A stretch of 64,000 nucleotides of DNA from Prosapia bicincta (lineage: Eukaryota; Arthropoda; Insecta; Hemiptera; Cercopidae), in the NCBI GenBank assembly GCA_036971475.1, contig JBAIZL010000428.1:554001-618000 (forward strand), in the 5' to 3' direction. Below, in pieces: positions 1-12,146 of this stretch (position 1 is the first letter of the stretch; each line of letters starts with the position of its first letter). The notes beneath the pieces are model-generated. The model did no database searches. It was not told the DNA's origin and saw only the letters and a program-made list of their open reading frames with translations. A program made the position numbers and the translations under genes.

Positions 1-81
<81 letters not shown>

Positions 82-120
82 GCACACACTCTCACACTTA
101 CACTCACACTCACGCACTCA
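1..120. repeat. (CA)n microsatellite at the left edge
   Basis: Almost pure CA dinucleotides from base 1 to about 76, then imperfect CACGCA/CACTCA units to about 120. The tract probably continues to the left of the window. Confidence 0.95.
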
Positions 121-219
121 CACAAGCTGTCCATTAATTACTCTATCAGCATTCATCAGTTCAAAATAAACAAGAAATATCCTACAATGTAAATTGCTTA
201 GTTTTGCTAGCATCTTTCT

Positions 220-545
220 AAGTTGATATATTACTATTGTAAATACTTTTATCCACCACTAATTGCAATAATTTTACCTTGTTGTGATGAGGCACCTTTG
301 GGTCACTTGACCATTGTTGAATCACTGATTATTTTCCTGGTGTAGATGTTCGGTCCGAGATGTTGGTATTTGTTGACGTTACGCGCATTTTCTCTTGATC
401 TGCGTGTATGATGTTTTTATATAGTATGTCTTCTGTATATGTGGTCTGTAGGTTCATTAAATTGTTGTGTGTGTGTTTTTATAAATGTGTTATTTTTCTT
501 GTGAGTTTAATTCTATTGGGTTATTATTTATTTCAAGTATGGTTA
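220..545 (-). repeat. PLE-A left inverted end
   Basis: Reverse complement of 2649-2970 with scattered differences. It holds a decayed copy of the hammerhead-like core on the minus strand at 284-325: the stem I arms GTGAT/ATCAC survive, but the GAAA has become CAAA. Confidence 0.85.
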
Positions 546-2887
546 AAGCAAAAAAAATAGCTGAATTACACATAATTGAAGAAAACATTAAATCTGCCTA
601 CCATAAAAAAAGCCAAATCAACTTACAATTTTACACAACTAATTTAGAAATAATGAAAACCTTTAATAATCTCACACCTATTATACACGAAAAATATAAC
701 TTATCATAATAAAACACAAAATAAACACAAATAGACACAACAAAAAAATCGAAAATTTAACAAAACAATATAACCTCAAAAATAACCTAACACCAAACTA
801 ACAACCAAATCACACTTCTAACAACAAAAAATTCATAAACTTAACTGAAACCCAATTCACGGAAAAAGAAAAAATAATAATAACAAATGCATTCAAATAT
901 AACCTACCCAATTTTAATAAAAACCAATTAATAAAAAACCTAATAGTTGACACCGAATCTAACATCCATAATATTACCCACCAAAACACTGAACACATAA
1001 GAAACAACATCAATAATAAAATTAACCTACTAAAAAAAACGGAAAAAACAAAAAAAATGAAACAATATATAAATAAAAAAGAAATTATAAAACTCAAAGA
1101 AAAACTAGAAAACAACGACTACTTAATATTAAAATTAGATAAAACAAACACTCCAGTAGTAATAGAAAATACCAAATACATCAAATCAATGACTAACCAC
1201 ATAAAAGAAAACAAATACGAACAAATTCCAGACCCAACTAACAAATACCTTAATACAATAAAAAATCTAATAGTCACACACAGAAATACCCTAAACTACA
1301 ACAATAAATTAAAATACCACACAAGACTCTACCCATTCAAACCATGCGCACCAATATTAACAGGCATTCCAAAAATCGACAAACCCGACACACCATTTAG
1401 ACCACTAATAAATTTCAAAACAGCACCATCCTACATAATCGCAAAAATACTAGACAAAATAATAAGATCTAAAATACAAATCAATAACACATACAATATA
1501 AAAAATGGATACAAATTAATTAACAAATTAAAAAACATAAAAACAAACAACAACACTAAAATAATAAGTTATGACATAACTAAAATGTACCCTAGTATCC
1601 CAATAGAAGAAACCATAGAAATAATGAAAAACAAACTAATACATAATAAATAGTATCATTACACTAACAAAACACATATGTAACCAAAATTACTTACAAT
1701 TTAACAATAAATACTATCAACAAACAACTGGACTCCCCATGGGATCACCCATATCATCAGTCATGTCAGAAATATATCTACAACATTTTGAACAAATAAT
1801 AATTAAACCTATACTAAACACACACAATATTTCACTATGTACAAGGTATGTAGACGATATACTTGTAATATACCAGCCCACCATTCACAACGAACACATC
1901 ATAATACTAATCAAACTAAATATATACAACGAAAACATACAATTCACTGTCGAAACAGAAACAAACAGAACAATTAACTATCTTGACATTACATTAAATA
2001 TAAATAGCAATAAAATAGAAACTACAGTATACAGAAAACCTACTTCCAACAACACCACAATTCACTACAAATTTAACCACCCCTGGACACACAAAATTAA
2101 CATTTACAATAACACGATAAATAAAGCAATAAAATACACACAAGATAACAAACAAAAATTTAATGAAGAATTAGATAACATTACAAAAATAGCAATAGAA
2201 AATGGATACAACAAACACCTTATAAAAAACATATACAATAAATTTACAAAAAAACCTAACCTCAATACAACTCTACAACCTGAACACAAAAATAATAAAA
2301 ACAATAAAATCTACCTAAAATATAAATACACCAATAACAAAATAGAAAAATTAACAAATCTATACAACAAAGAATACTACACTCCAACATACAAACCAAA
2401 CCACAAAATAATAAAATATCTTAATAACACAAACCACAAAACAAATACAGAAAAACATAACCTATCAGGAATTTACAAAATTAAATGTAACGACTGCATC
2501 GCATTTTACATAGGGAAAACGACCAGATCATTTAAAATAAGATTTGAAGAACATTACAGAGCATTCAAAAATAAAAATACAAAAGTATCAAACGTAGCAG
2601 CACACCTAATATCACATAAACATGAAATAAAAAACTACGAAAATAACCTAACCATACTTGAAATAAATAATAACCCAATAGAATTAAACTCACTAGAAAA
2701 ATACCACATTTATAAAAACACACACAACAATTTAATGAACCTACAGACCACATATACAGAAGACATACTATATAAACATCATACACGCAGATCAAGAGAA
2801 AATGAGTGTAGCGTCAACAAATATCAACATCACGGACCGAACATCTACACCAGGAAAATAATCAGTGATTCGACAATGGTAAAGTGA
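541..2887 (+). pseudogene. PLE-A reverse transcriptase / GIY-YIG endonuclease, broken
   Basis: Penelope-like polyprotein for target-primed reverse transcription. An N-terminal segment (about 541-709) ends in a stop. Reading resumes in another frame upstream of the Met at 1057 and runs to a stop at 1653. A third stretch, 1739-2887, opens at the RT motif GLPMGSP. RT signatures seen are the palm segment SYDITKMYPSIP (near 1570), GLPMGSPISS (near 1733) and the catalytic YVDDILVIY (near 1846). The C-terminal GIY-YIG domain begins at SGIYKIKC (near 2467), continues with FYIGKTTRSF and RFEEHY, and has a His-rich segment after it. At least two breaks (709-800 and 1653-1739) separate the pieces, so this copy is inactive as it stands. 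The coding strand is very rich in A and C and poor in G. Confidence 0.85.
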
Positions 2888-2906
2888 CCGAAAAGTGCCT
2901 CATCAC
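2865..2906 (+). ncRNA. Hammerhead-ribozyme-like motif, PLE-A right end
   Basis: In order: stem I arm GTGAT (2865-2869), box TCGACAA (2870-2876), extra T, a stem II hairpin (2878-2889, one mismatch), GAA, A, AGTGCC (GGTGCC in the better copies), T, C, and the other stem I arm ATCAC (2902-2906). It lies at the end of the coding region in the sense direction. Hammerheads at PLE ends are known; assigning this variant core is my inference. A better-preserved copy is at 22440-22481. Confidence 0.5.
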
Positions 2907-3013
2907 AAGAAGGTAAAATTATTGCACTTAGTGGTGGATAAAAGTATTCACAATAGTAATATATCAACTTCATAAAGCCAGTGCAAAGAAAAAATAATGG
3001 ACAAGTGAAATAT

Positions 3014-3014
<1 letters not shown>

Positions 3015-3102
<88 letters not shown>

Positions 3103-3138
3103 AACACACAAGCATACACACACACACACACACACACC
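3015..3138. repeat. (TA)n followed by (CA)n microsatellite
   Basis: About 80 bases of pure TA directly after the PLE-A right end, then CA-rich units to 3138. Tyr-Ile runs read through this tract in several frames are not genes. Confidence 0.97.
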
Positions 3139-4255
3139 ATTTTTACATACATTCACAGGAATTTGACACAAAGACTCACAAGCCCTGGTTTCATAAAAGA
3201 TTGAAGGTCTAGAACAAAATAAAATAGTCCTACAAAAGTATCCTTATATTTTGTAGAGTTTTAGTGTATCTACCTTGGACCTATTTATTCTATGCTGAAA
3301 TTGTACCCTGATTACACTAAATTAATTGTTCAATTTTTTTTATATATTTTAAATTATGTATATACACAACTTTTAGAAATGAAAATCGAACAAAGCTTTA
3401 GTAATGTTTGAAAAATGAAGTTTGATGTTTTGTATCTGACATGCAATGTATCTGTTATCATACACATCTGTATTGACAAGTCTGTTTAGCAAGGTGTTGC
3501 ATAACAGAACATATACTGCCAGCCATTTCAGTCTTTGTTCAGTCTCACAATTTGTTTTTAGCTTTATCTTAAAGTCAACAACATTTCTAATTGCGTTTGA
3601 TAAGACCGATTCTTTCCGACTGTACAAAATTTATATTCTTATACACTTTAAAAAAAAAAAAACAGTTTTTAAAAACACCTTTATGCATTATTTATAAATG
3701 AAATATTAAAGCTATGAGCAAACTTTCCCCATTGTCATATATTTAGTATTATTTAAGATTCTTACCCAAGAATAGTTAAGCAATAATATTTTATTGACAT
3801 CTGCTATCAATACAAACATATTTAAGATATAGGCTTCAATTGACAAGGCTCTATTTTTTTCAAGATATCGGTGCTTCCTCTGATAGTCCAAATGTTGGGT
3901 GGAATATGTTATTAGATTTGCTATGATTTTAAAAATTATGTCTTGTTTTCTATTACTTTGGACCTGTCTCTATATTATTCTAGCCGTAAATTTGGGTTTA
4001 CATATTTCTTTGTTTTCATAAATGTTAATTTTAATTAAATGAGAAGATATTTGTTTAAGAAGTTCATGGTATTAATATTTGTAAAATTGTGATATTGTTT
4101 TATTGTTGTATGTGGGGGAGAGGGGGGATGTCAGTGTTGGAATTGTATATGTTTTGGTATTTTGCATGCACTAAAGGGTGTTTTATATCTCATTTAGGTT
4201 TTTGTAAACCTATACAGCGCCACTTTTAATTTTACTAAACAGGAAAATGTTTCTA
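3139..4255. other. AT-rich stretch, no gene seen
   Basis: No conserved protein, RNA gene or transposon end was recognised. Short ORFs in both strands have no family resemblance. A G-rich run lies near 4110-4130. Confidence 0.6.
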
Positions 4256-4304
4256 CACTTTTAAATGTTTTAAACTTGCCTATAGTAGCACTTACTTTGT
4301 TTGT

Positions 4305-4346
4305 TGAGGACGGCCGTTTCGGGAGATGTGTCCCATTGTCAACTCA
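4305..4346 (-). ncRNA. Hammerhead-ribozyme-like motif, PLE-B left arm
   Basis: On the minus strand: stem I TGAG, box TTGACAA, extra T, stem II GGGA/TCCC with a CACATC loop, GAA, A, self-complementary CGGCCG, T, C, stem I CTCA. All pairings are exact. Same layout as the unrelated PLE-A motif, which argues for function rather than chance. Confidence 0.55.
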
Positions 4347-4476
4347 GACCGTAACTGATCTCAAGGTTTACGTAGGTTAGGGTGGGGGTGGGATATTTTG
4401 GTGATGTGGGTGTATTTTGCATGTATTAGGAGTTATGATGTCAAAGAGTGTTTGTGAGTTGTAATGTAATTGTTTA

Positions 4477-5154
4477 TTGAGTAAGTATGGTTCAAACCAC
4501 CCACACCAACATAAACTAGCTGCTTACAACACCATGACATATCGCCTGCTTAAAACACCGTTAGACAAAGAAGAACACTACCAGGAGTTAAACACCATAA
4601 AATATATAGCACAAATTTACAGATACAATCCAACAATGATTGACAAATTATACAACCGCCTAAAAAATAAACCTAATAACCCAAATACAAACACACAAGA
4701 TAACAATCCCATAAAATACTTATCAATACCATACAGATCATTCAAAACCCACAATATATCCAACACACTACGAAAATACAACTACAAAATAGTTTATTCC
4801 ACACACAACACTCTCAACAAACAATTTAAACCCAACAACAAAATCGACGACATTTACAACACCACTGGAGTTTACAAACTAACTTGCAGTTCGTGCCCCA
4901 GTTTTTACATAGGCCAGACAGAGAGGTCCTTCTACACACGTTACCAAGAACATATAAAAGCACTAAAAAACAATAACTACCTATCAAACTTCGCCGATCA
5001 TTTCAACTCCACAAAACATGACTGCATAGACATAACATCTAACCTACAAATTCTTCATAAACAACACAGAAATAACCAACGCTGCACAACCGAACAATAC
5101 GAAATATACAGGTACTTCAAACTACACTATACTCAATACACAATTACATTATAA
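4477..5154 (+). pseudogene. PLE-B C-terminal fragment with GIY-YIG endonuclease
   Basis: An open frame of 225 codons. The first half is the Asn/Lys/Tyr-rich linker that follows the RT in Penelope-like proteins. The GIY-YIG domain starts near residue 128 with TGVYKLTCSSCPSFYIGQTE, followed by RSFYTRYQEHIKAL and the conserved Asn/His stretch SNFADHFNSTKHDC. The endonuclease would nick target DNA to prime reverse transcription. With no RT palm motifs it cannot retrotranspose alone, but the endonuclease frame itself is intact. The Met at 4477 lies at the edge of the left inverted arm, so the real protein start is lost. Confidence 0.82.
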
Positions 5155-5274
5155 CTCACACTCACTTTTTGATATCATAACTCCTAATGCACACAAAATA
5201 CACCCACACCACCAAAATATCCCACCCCCACCCTAACACCATAACCTACGTAAATCTTGAGATCAGTTATGGTC

Positions 5275-5316
5275 TGAGTTGAGAATTGGACACATCTCCC
5301 GAAATGGCTGTCCTCA
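5275..5316 (+). ncRNA. Hammerhead-ribozyme-like motif, PLE-B right arm (decayed)
   Basis: Sense copy of the same motif in the right arm: stem I TGAG (5275-5278) and CTCA (5313-5316), box TTGAGAA, GAAA at 5301-5304, then TGGCTG in place of CGGCCG. Confidence 0.42.
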
Positions 5317-5704
5317 ACAAACAAAGTAAGTGCTACTATAGGCAAGTTTAGAACATTTAAAAGTGTTTAGTGATTACTAGTAGCTCACGTGAAAATGGAA
5401 TCAACAAATTTAATTTTACTTATTCCTTTTTCGTCGTATGTTATTTTGGATTTTGTTAATTATTTTAGGAATTAGATAGCCAGTTTTTAACAACATTTTT
5501 CAGATCTAAAGAATCCAATTAACTGTGTGCTGAGTATTGTCTTTTACTATATTTGAGCTGGGTATTTTTTATAATTAAATTTTTTAATTTATTTTATTTT
5601 ATTCTAAATATTTTGCTATTGCTTTTTTTAGGCATTAATTTTCTTTCTATTTGAATTTATATGTTAATTTTTTTTAAATCATTATTATTACATGTAATTT
5701 TAAG

Positions 5705-5728
5705 TATATATATATATATATATATTAA

Positions 5729-5772
<44 letters not shown>
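5705..5772. repeat. (TA)n microsatellite
   Basis: Two runs of TA separated by a short AAGTG interruption. Confidence 0.95.
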
Positions 5773-5774
<2 letters not shown>

Positions 5775-8509
5775 TTCAAATGGAGACTTTTAATAAGTAA
5801 TGATGGAAATATTTGTGTTACAAGTGTAATGACCTTGTGTGGTTAAATCAAGAACTAAAGTATTGTTAGCAGAATGTTGTGTGTATGACTAAATTATTGC
5901 TTTGTTTGTATTTGATTTATTGTTCATTTGATTATTCAGGTGGTAACAAAGTGATTCACATTTATGAGTTCTGGTATTGCAGTACTGAAATTATATCTCT
6001 TAAGATTACCGAATGAAAAAAAACTTATATTTATGAGTTTTAATTATTATATACCATGTACTGTTAAGACAGTACTTTGTAATGACAAAAGTTATTTCTT
6101 TGTTATATTGCAGTACAAAATAATTGTTTTATAATGTTGAAAATTTGATATTGTACAGTGATACTTCATTTAGAACGCCTCAGCAGCCATTCAGGGCTAA
6201 ATGAAAAAGTACTTTACATGATCAAAACATTAGATCATCATCCTGGGTGATGAAGTGCTTTTCGAAAGAATAATGTATATAAAAAATTAACATGTTTTTT
6301 TTTGTTTTCCCTTCGTAAATGAGTGTAAATATTGATTATTAGATATTTAATATCTGGAATGGATAACATTGATAGACATCCATCAAATTTGTTGCTATCA
6401 AATCACATGCTTTAATTTTCTCAGAACTCTTTCCTGATGGTAGATGGTGCTAAATTTAATTAACTGTCTTTGTCATTTTGATGCTCTCCTTCTTCTAAAT
6501 GTTTAGAACTTGTTATTTCACATTTAAGCTGATATTCTTCCTTAGTTTTAAACATTAAAACATTTCAAAATTGATATTTATTTATCTTGAAATAATAAAT
6601 GGTGTTTATTCCTCAGCCATTCACTTAACAAGACAGACCGAATGACTTGTCAACATAATTACAGTTGATAACAGCAGCATAAAAACAGTAGGGTATGTAC
6701 CCTACATAATTGTCCTAATAAAAATCAGAATTAGATTGTCAATAAGGAACAGTAATGAAGAGGATTTCAAAATGCTGACTCATATTCCGATCAACTAGAA
6801 AGCGATAACCATGTCTCTTGTCCAGCTTCTTCGTACTACTACAATATACTAATAAAAATCACTAGTGACTTTAAAGGCATATCGTGTAAGCACTAAACAG
6901 AGAAGCTATAAATAAAGTATTACTGTACTAAAATATTCATTAAAAAAATTTTTAACAACTAATCTGCCAGCAAAACTCATCAAAAAGCTTATCAATTGAA
7001 TTAATTGTCTGCATTTTTCAATATCAATTGGGAAAAGTTTTTTTAATCTTTAAACACACAACTGTGTCATAATTTTCTTTAATATTTTTTTGGTATTTTG
7101 CCTACTTTCCTCCAGTTTTTTGCACCAAAATGCTGACTATTGATGCAGAAAGATTATGTGATCAGGTTTGAGTCTTAATAGTAAAACATATTTTTACTTC
7201 AAATCAGATTTTTTTTCTTAAATGTTTTTTTTGTTGATATTTTGAAGATATCCCATGAGTGAAATAATTTTTCAAAAATAATCTTATATTTTACCTGACC
7301 ATTAGTGACAAGGAACACCTTAAGAGAACGTTATTAAGTCTTGTCTTTCTGAAAGAGGGTTTTAAAAATAGAAATAAGGCCAGTTGGTCTGATGCAAGGA
7401 ATATCTCTTATGAATGTAGGATTAGACATCTAGGTATATTTTCATAAACTTTATATTATTGTTTTTGATTTAACTAAAGTAATTGTTTTTATACTTTTCT
7501 ATATTCTGAAATAGCAATATAAAATAATTATGTAAATAGTCATAGTCTACATTTAAAAGTTTTCTTATCGTAAAGTTCATAAAAAGTTTAAAATATGTTT
7601 TTGGTTGCTATTAATTATGGGAACCTTTCTGAGATACGGCAATCATGTTTACGTTTTTATTTTATTAAAAACAGCGCTTATTTAATAAATTTTGAAAGTT
7701 CTTATTGGTGCTAGATTTTTTGGTTAGTTTATTTCAAAATAGATAAGGGTTTTTACCGAGAAGGGTTGTATCCAAGAAGCAGGCTCAAAAGGTTAGAACT
7801 ATTCCAATATTTTCTAATGGATTTAAAAGTTGAAGTGATTTCTCAAATACAAATAAGAGGAGCTTGAATGGTAAATTTGTATTCCTGTTGTCTTAAACAT
7901 GTGTAAAGAACATGTTGTCGTAAACATGCGTAAACACGTGTAGCATGTTTTATCTTGAATTCTCATGACGTCTTCCTATCAATGATTAGCTACATCCTGG
8001 TAATCACTCCTAGAAAGAATTCATGCCTATGCAGAGAATTTTTGGCTACTGACAATAATAAGAGCTCTTACCTATGAGTTGATTAAGCTCTCTAAACGCT
8101 CTTTGGTATGTGAAAACTTCAGCATACTAATTATTTTTAATGTCCTTGCTGTTTTTAGATTATGATAAGGCTTTTTTTTAAAGTAAGTAACAGATTGATA
8201 AAGTTACTCATCAGATGAAGAATTTTAGAAAGAGTTTATGTAACAGACATTACAAGGTTTTAATATTAAATTTTACAGCATATTTAATGTCTGATACAAA
8301 ATATTTTTCATTTTTGAATTCTGAAGATGATTTAGATCTAGTATTATAAGTGATGATACAAGAATGTGTGTAAAAGAATTTTTTTAAATTTTCCAGGTTT
8401 CCAAGCACATAAAATCTTCAAAAAAAAAAAATTCATATAACTTTGAAACTCTCACACATTAATTAGAAGTTGCTTGTTGTAATTATCTTGAATTAACTGA
8501 CTAATCTAT

Positions 8510-8582
8510 AATTAAATAATACCTAACTATGTGAATACTTAAGTAAGCCCTTACATATTCACTTGGTTAAGTATTATTTAAT
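8510..8582. repeat. Imperfect inverted repeat (hairpin)
   Basis: About 28 bases at 8510-8537 pair with 8556-8582, with a few mismatches and an 18-base loop. Could be a small fold-back element. No target duplication was identified. Confidence 0.55.
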
Positions 8583-9536
8583 TTTAAATTATAAGTTATC
8601 TACATAAGTTGAGAATTTCAATTGTCTACACTGATAAAAGCCTTATTTTTTAAAATTTTACTCTACATTCGCTACCATTATTATAGTCAGAATTTAGTTA
8701 TGTCCTCATTGTTCAATATTTGCACTATAACTTTATTTACAGTTTATCTATTTACCTACATTATTTCCTAAAATATAAGTATCCTATAATATATTCGAAA
8801 TGAAATTTGAACAAGCGTGTTTATAGATGCATTTCCCATGAAGTCCCTTACACATTTTACCCATACAGTCCGTGATCATTTTCTAGTTCCCAGCTTTGAA
8901 CATAAAATGCATTTTTTTTTATCATCCATTCCATATCCAAAATATTCTTTTCTTTCTGCCATATTTGTTAACTATAACTATTGTTCCAAACTAAAACTAA
9001 ATACTCACTAATATTACCAATACTTACTAATGAGTTCACATACAAATAACCTCCTTCACAAAACGTTTACACAAACTAACATTGAAAAACGAAATTAGAT
9101 AGCAAATTAGAAATTGTTGGAAATAATACTGTCAGTTAAAAGATATTCTTGTAATAAATAAATACGAAGTGCATAAATAAATGTACCCTTGGTCACTGAA
9201 GTACACAACAGAAGAGACGTTTTGAATAACGGAAACAAATTAGCGCGAACTGCCGTAAGGAAGCTTGTGGGTGTCTAAATATTGCCCTCGTTCATCACCG
9301 TATTTCTTGGAATCTGTATGAAAAAAGAACAATTCTGTTCTACATGGAATAAGCTTTCATTTAGTAATAATTTTAATACAATCTGTTAATTGGCCATTTG
9401 AAGTTTCGAGCCAATATATCTGCCCTTAACAATTGAAAATCAAAGAGACGATATATCGGCTGGTGGTCTTAAAAGGGTTTATTTTATACAGAAATCGTTT
9501 AAAAGTAACAAATAATAATCACGTTTGTCTTTTTAG

Positions 9537-9692
9537 TTGGATAATCCTGAATCCACAGCCAACACAATGAAGAGGTCTGTTTCATCATTTATTGGTCAAG
9601 TAGGAACTGTCTTAAGCCCTCCTCCTGAAGATGGAGATGAAGAAGCTATTTTAATACAAGGAAACAATCCTGTATATCTAAATAGGTTACAG
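9537..9692 (+). CDS. BSDC1: BSDC1-like, exon a (first visible)
   Basis: Acceptor TTTTAG|TTGG and donor TTACAG|GTAAGT; 52 whole codons, phase 0 at both ends. It encodes MKRSVSSFIGQVGTVLSPPP followed by an acidic stretch, matching the region of BSDC1 just before the DPxT motif. An upstream exon is required, since no Met or promoter precedes it here. Confidence 0.82.
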
Positions 9693-10186
9693 GTAAGTTA
9701 TAACTTGAATATTCAACACTTGCTTTTTAATAAGTATTATTTTGACATTGATATAGAGTGAATTTATTTTTTTTAAAAATATTACATGAAAGACTCGACC
9801 TTAATCTACTTCCCTACATAATTAAAGTGCTTGTTACTTTATCTGATCAAATTCTCTATTTTATCTTTACTAAAATTTGCCATGTATTAGATAACCATTA
9901 CTTCAACACAAGTTTTTCTGGTACACATGAAAGAATATTGCCTTAAATCAATCCAATCCTCCTACTGATTATAGCATGTCTTTTGTTTTGAGTTGTAATA
10001 ACATTTCTTGTTGAGGACTTCTACTTCAATTAACCCTTTGATTAGCAACATGTGCATTTACTTATTATCTCATGGTTACCAAACTTACCTTACATTTAAT
10101 GACAATTTATTGGCTAAAAATTGTCTATTAATTTTTTTTTTGTAAAATTCCTATTCATTGTAAAATTAATTACGTTTACATTAGTT
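9693..10186 (+). other. BSDC1-like intron, left part
   Basis: AT-rich intronic sequence between the exon a donor and the start of the LINE. Nothing recognised. Confidence 0.6.
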
Positions 10187-10890
10187 TCCCCACAGGGGAG
10201 GTGCGAATTAGCCGCACCTACTAAGAAGGGTTTGGTGTCCCTTGCGGTACCCCAGCCAATATATACACTACTAACAACATTAACTCCACTATTACACACT
10301 AATACACTTTCTACAGACACCACATATTCAACACAATCTCTAAACATTTTAACTCTTACATATTCTCTTAGGAATTTTGACTAGTCAGAACCGCTGCGCG
10401 TTGGGAGTGCTGAAAAGACCAGAGCTTGACAAACTCTGGTCTGGGACGCTGATATGAGCTTGCTCTGCCAAAGACATATGCGCGGCATCTGGTCTACCAG
10501 CCGCTTTGGTCCTTGGTCAGGGAGTGTCCGCGGTGCACAGGTGTCGGAGCCTGTGCACAGTATTACGAGTTCTCGACTGATGCCCATCCAGTCGAGCTAA
10601 GGAAAAAAGCTATAGGCCTCAGAATTCTTAGGGTTGGAAATGATCTTAATGTGATCCAAGGGTGTACCTGTTCCTATAGTCTTGCCCGTAATGCCTGACA
10701 GGATGGCTGACTAATAACATTATATTGAAACTTTAAATACGTTATCTGTATCGAGTTTGTAGAGGACACAACAGGATTCTCCTGGCGATCCTAGTAAAGT
10801 TGATTTGAATATGAAGATAATGGTGGCATCATTACTGGTATTGCCATCACCAAAATTTTTATTATTCTCCTGCACAGAGAAAAAAAAAGA
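10187..10890 (+). other. LINE 5' region
   Basis: Markedly richer in GC than the flanks, starting with a short inverted repeat (GGTGCG..CGCACC near 10200). Probably the 5' UTR with internal promoter plus the degraded start of ORF1. From about 10700 a frame leading into ORF1 can be followed but contains stops. Confidence 0.5.
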
Positions 10891-10900
10891 CTGATCGAAA

Positions 10901-11907
10901 ATGTCTCCTTTGGTCATACATAAGGCTATTACTGCCTGTGCAGGAGGTCCTGTTGCATCAATACAAAATTTAAGGAATGGAAAGCTGCTTGTTGCAACCA
11001 GTTCAGAAAAGCAAACACGTTCTCTTTTAAAAATGACCTCCTTTTTTGATGTGGTCAATGTATCTGTGGCTCCCCACAAATCTTTAAAGTTTTCAAAGGG
11101 GGTCATTACATGCAGAGATCTGATGAACGTGCCAATAGATGAAATAAAATCGAAACTGTCGTCACAGTCAGTAACGGATGTTGTACCCATTATGAAGACT
11201 GAAAAAGGCGAGAAAGTTGCAACAGCCTCTTTAATTTTAATTTTTGGTAAACCTGAGGTGCCTCAATACATTTATGCAGGTTACCAAAGGCTCTCAGTCA
11301 GGCCATACGTAGCTAACCCTCGGCAATGTTTCAAGTGTCAGCGCTTTGGGCACAATAGTTCTTCGTGTTCAAAGCAGGGTGTATGGGGCCAATGTGTAGC
11401 ATAAAAGGGCATGATGAAAAGGAATATAGTGATTCTCCAAAGTGCGCGAACTGTGCTGGTGATCCCCCAGCTCGATCTTTCAACTGTCCTAGCTTTAAGG
11501 AAGAGAAGGCTTTCCTGAGCATCATGGCCAAAGAGAAAATAGCGTTTTCCGAAGCGAGGAAGATTTATAGATCTGCTCAACCGAAAGTTGATGGAAAATC
11601 GTATGCTGCAACTTTGACCACTACAAAGTCATGTACAAATTGTGCTGACCTGACACAAAAAATTGAAGTGCTTACTGAACAAGTAACACGCCTTCTTTCG
11701 TTAGTCACAAATAGCCCGTCTTTGAATTGGGTACAACCTGCTAGCACCTCACGCGACTTGCATTCTTTACCGACCCCTTCTGTGGTAGGACTCGGTGGAA
11801 GAAGCAGGTCTTTGACCAACACTGAGAATACGACGCAGAAGAGATTATCATCTGGTAATAAGACTTTTGCGTCAAATGTTGTGATGCCGAAAAAAAATCA
11901 ATCTTAA
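10901..11907 (+). pseudogene. LINE ORF1, gag-like nucleic-acid-binding protein, frameshifted
   Basis: The first frame (10901-11404) has the SPLVIHKAI start region and ends at the first CCHC knuckle, CFKCQRFGHNSSSC. A frameshift near 11390 moves to the frame 11365-11907, which carries further knuckle remnants (the CSIKGHDEKEYSDS segment and CANCAGDPPARSFNC) and a basic tail. This is the usual three-knuckle gag of I-clade elements that packages the RNA. Confidence 0.8.
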
Positions 11908-12146
11908 GATTCAACCCAAATTGGCACTGACAGTAACTACTGCCAAAAAAAGTAATAATATAAAAGCAGGGATCACTAATAAAGCCTCCCCTCCTAAATC
12001 CAAAACTTCCTCTGATTCCATCCCCGAACTGGTGGATATGAAATTGGAGGAATCTAAGCCTAGGACGTCTGTCAACGTCCAAGGTAAAAAATAAAAATGG
12101 AGAGTACCAATGGGAGTCAGATAAATCCATTGATAAATGTCTGCAA

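Larger units (their letters stand above)
220..2970 (+). mobile_element. Penelope-like retroelement, family A (PLE-A), with inverted ends
   Basis: A nearly full-length Penelope-like element. The internal part encodes a reverse transcriptase followed by a GIY-YIG endonuclease (see the coding entry). Bases 220-545 are the reverse complement of 2649-2970, so an inverted copy of the 3' end, including the last part of the coding region, lies upstream of the ORF. Such terminal copies (pseudo-LTRs), direct or inverted, are a known habit of Penelope-like elements. The right end runs directly into a (TA)n tract. Two further copies of this family are at 21.9-22.5 kb (ends only) and 22.8-23.4 kb (3' piece, minus strand). 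Confidence 0.88.
4256..5411 (+). mobile_element. Penelope-like element, family B (PLE-B), internally deleted
   Basis: Bases 4256-4472 are the inverted copy of 5141-5365, flanking one ORF that keeps only the C-terminal part of a Penelope-like protein. The reverse transcriptase is absent. The extreme end, to about 5411, is recognised because the same bases recur at 35.2 kb. The terminal sequence is unrelated to PLE-A, so this is a separate family with the same architecture. Confidence 0.85.
5412..9536. other. Non-coding stretch upstream of the first visible BSDC1-like exon
   Basis: Contains a (TA)n tract at 5705-5772 and a hairpin at 8510-8582. I looked for the missing N-terminal BSDC1 exons (Trp-rich start and amphipathic helix) and did not see them. 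They may lie to the left of the window or be too short to recognise. Confidence 0.6.

Noticed and set aside
810..1115. 101-codon minus-strand frame
   Set aside because: Antisense shadow of the A-rich PLE-A ORF; composition is Phe/Leu/Ile only because the other strand is AAA/AAT-rich. The frames at 2104 and 2565 are of the same kind.
2948..3152. Minus-strand frames of 60-61 codons rich in Tyr-Ile and Cys-Val
   Set aside because: They are translations of the (TA)n and (CA)n tracts, as are similar frames at 5661, 21514, 21732 and 22618.
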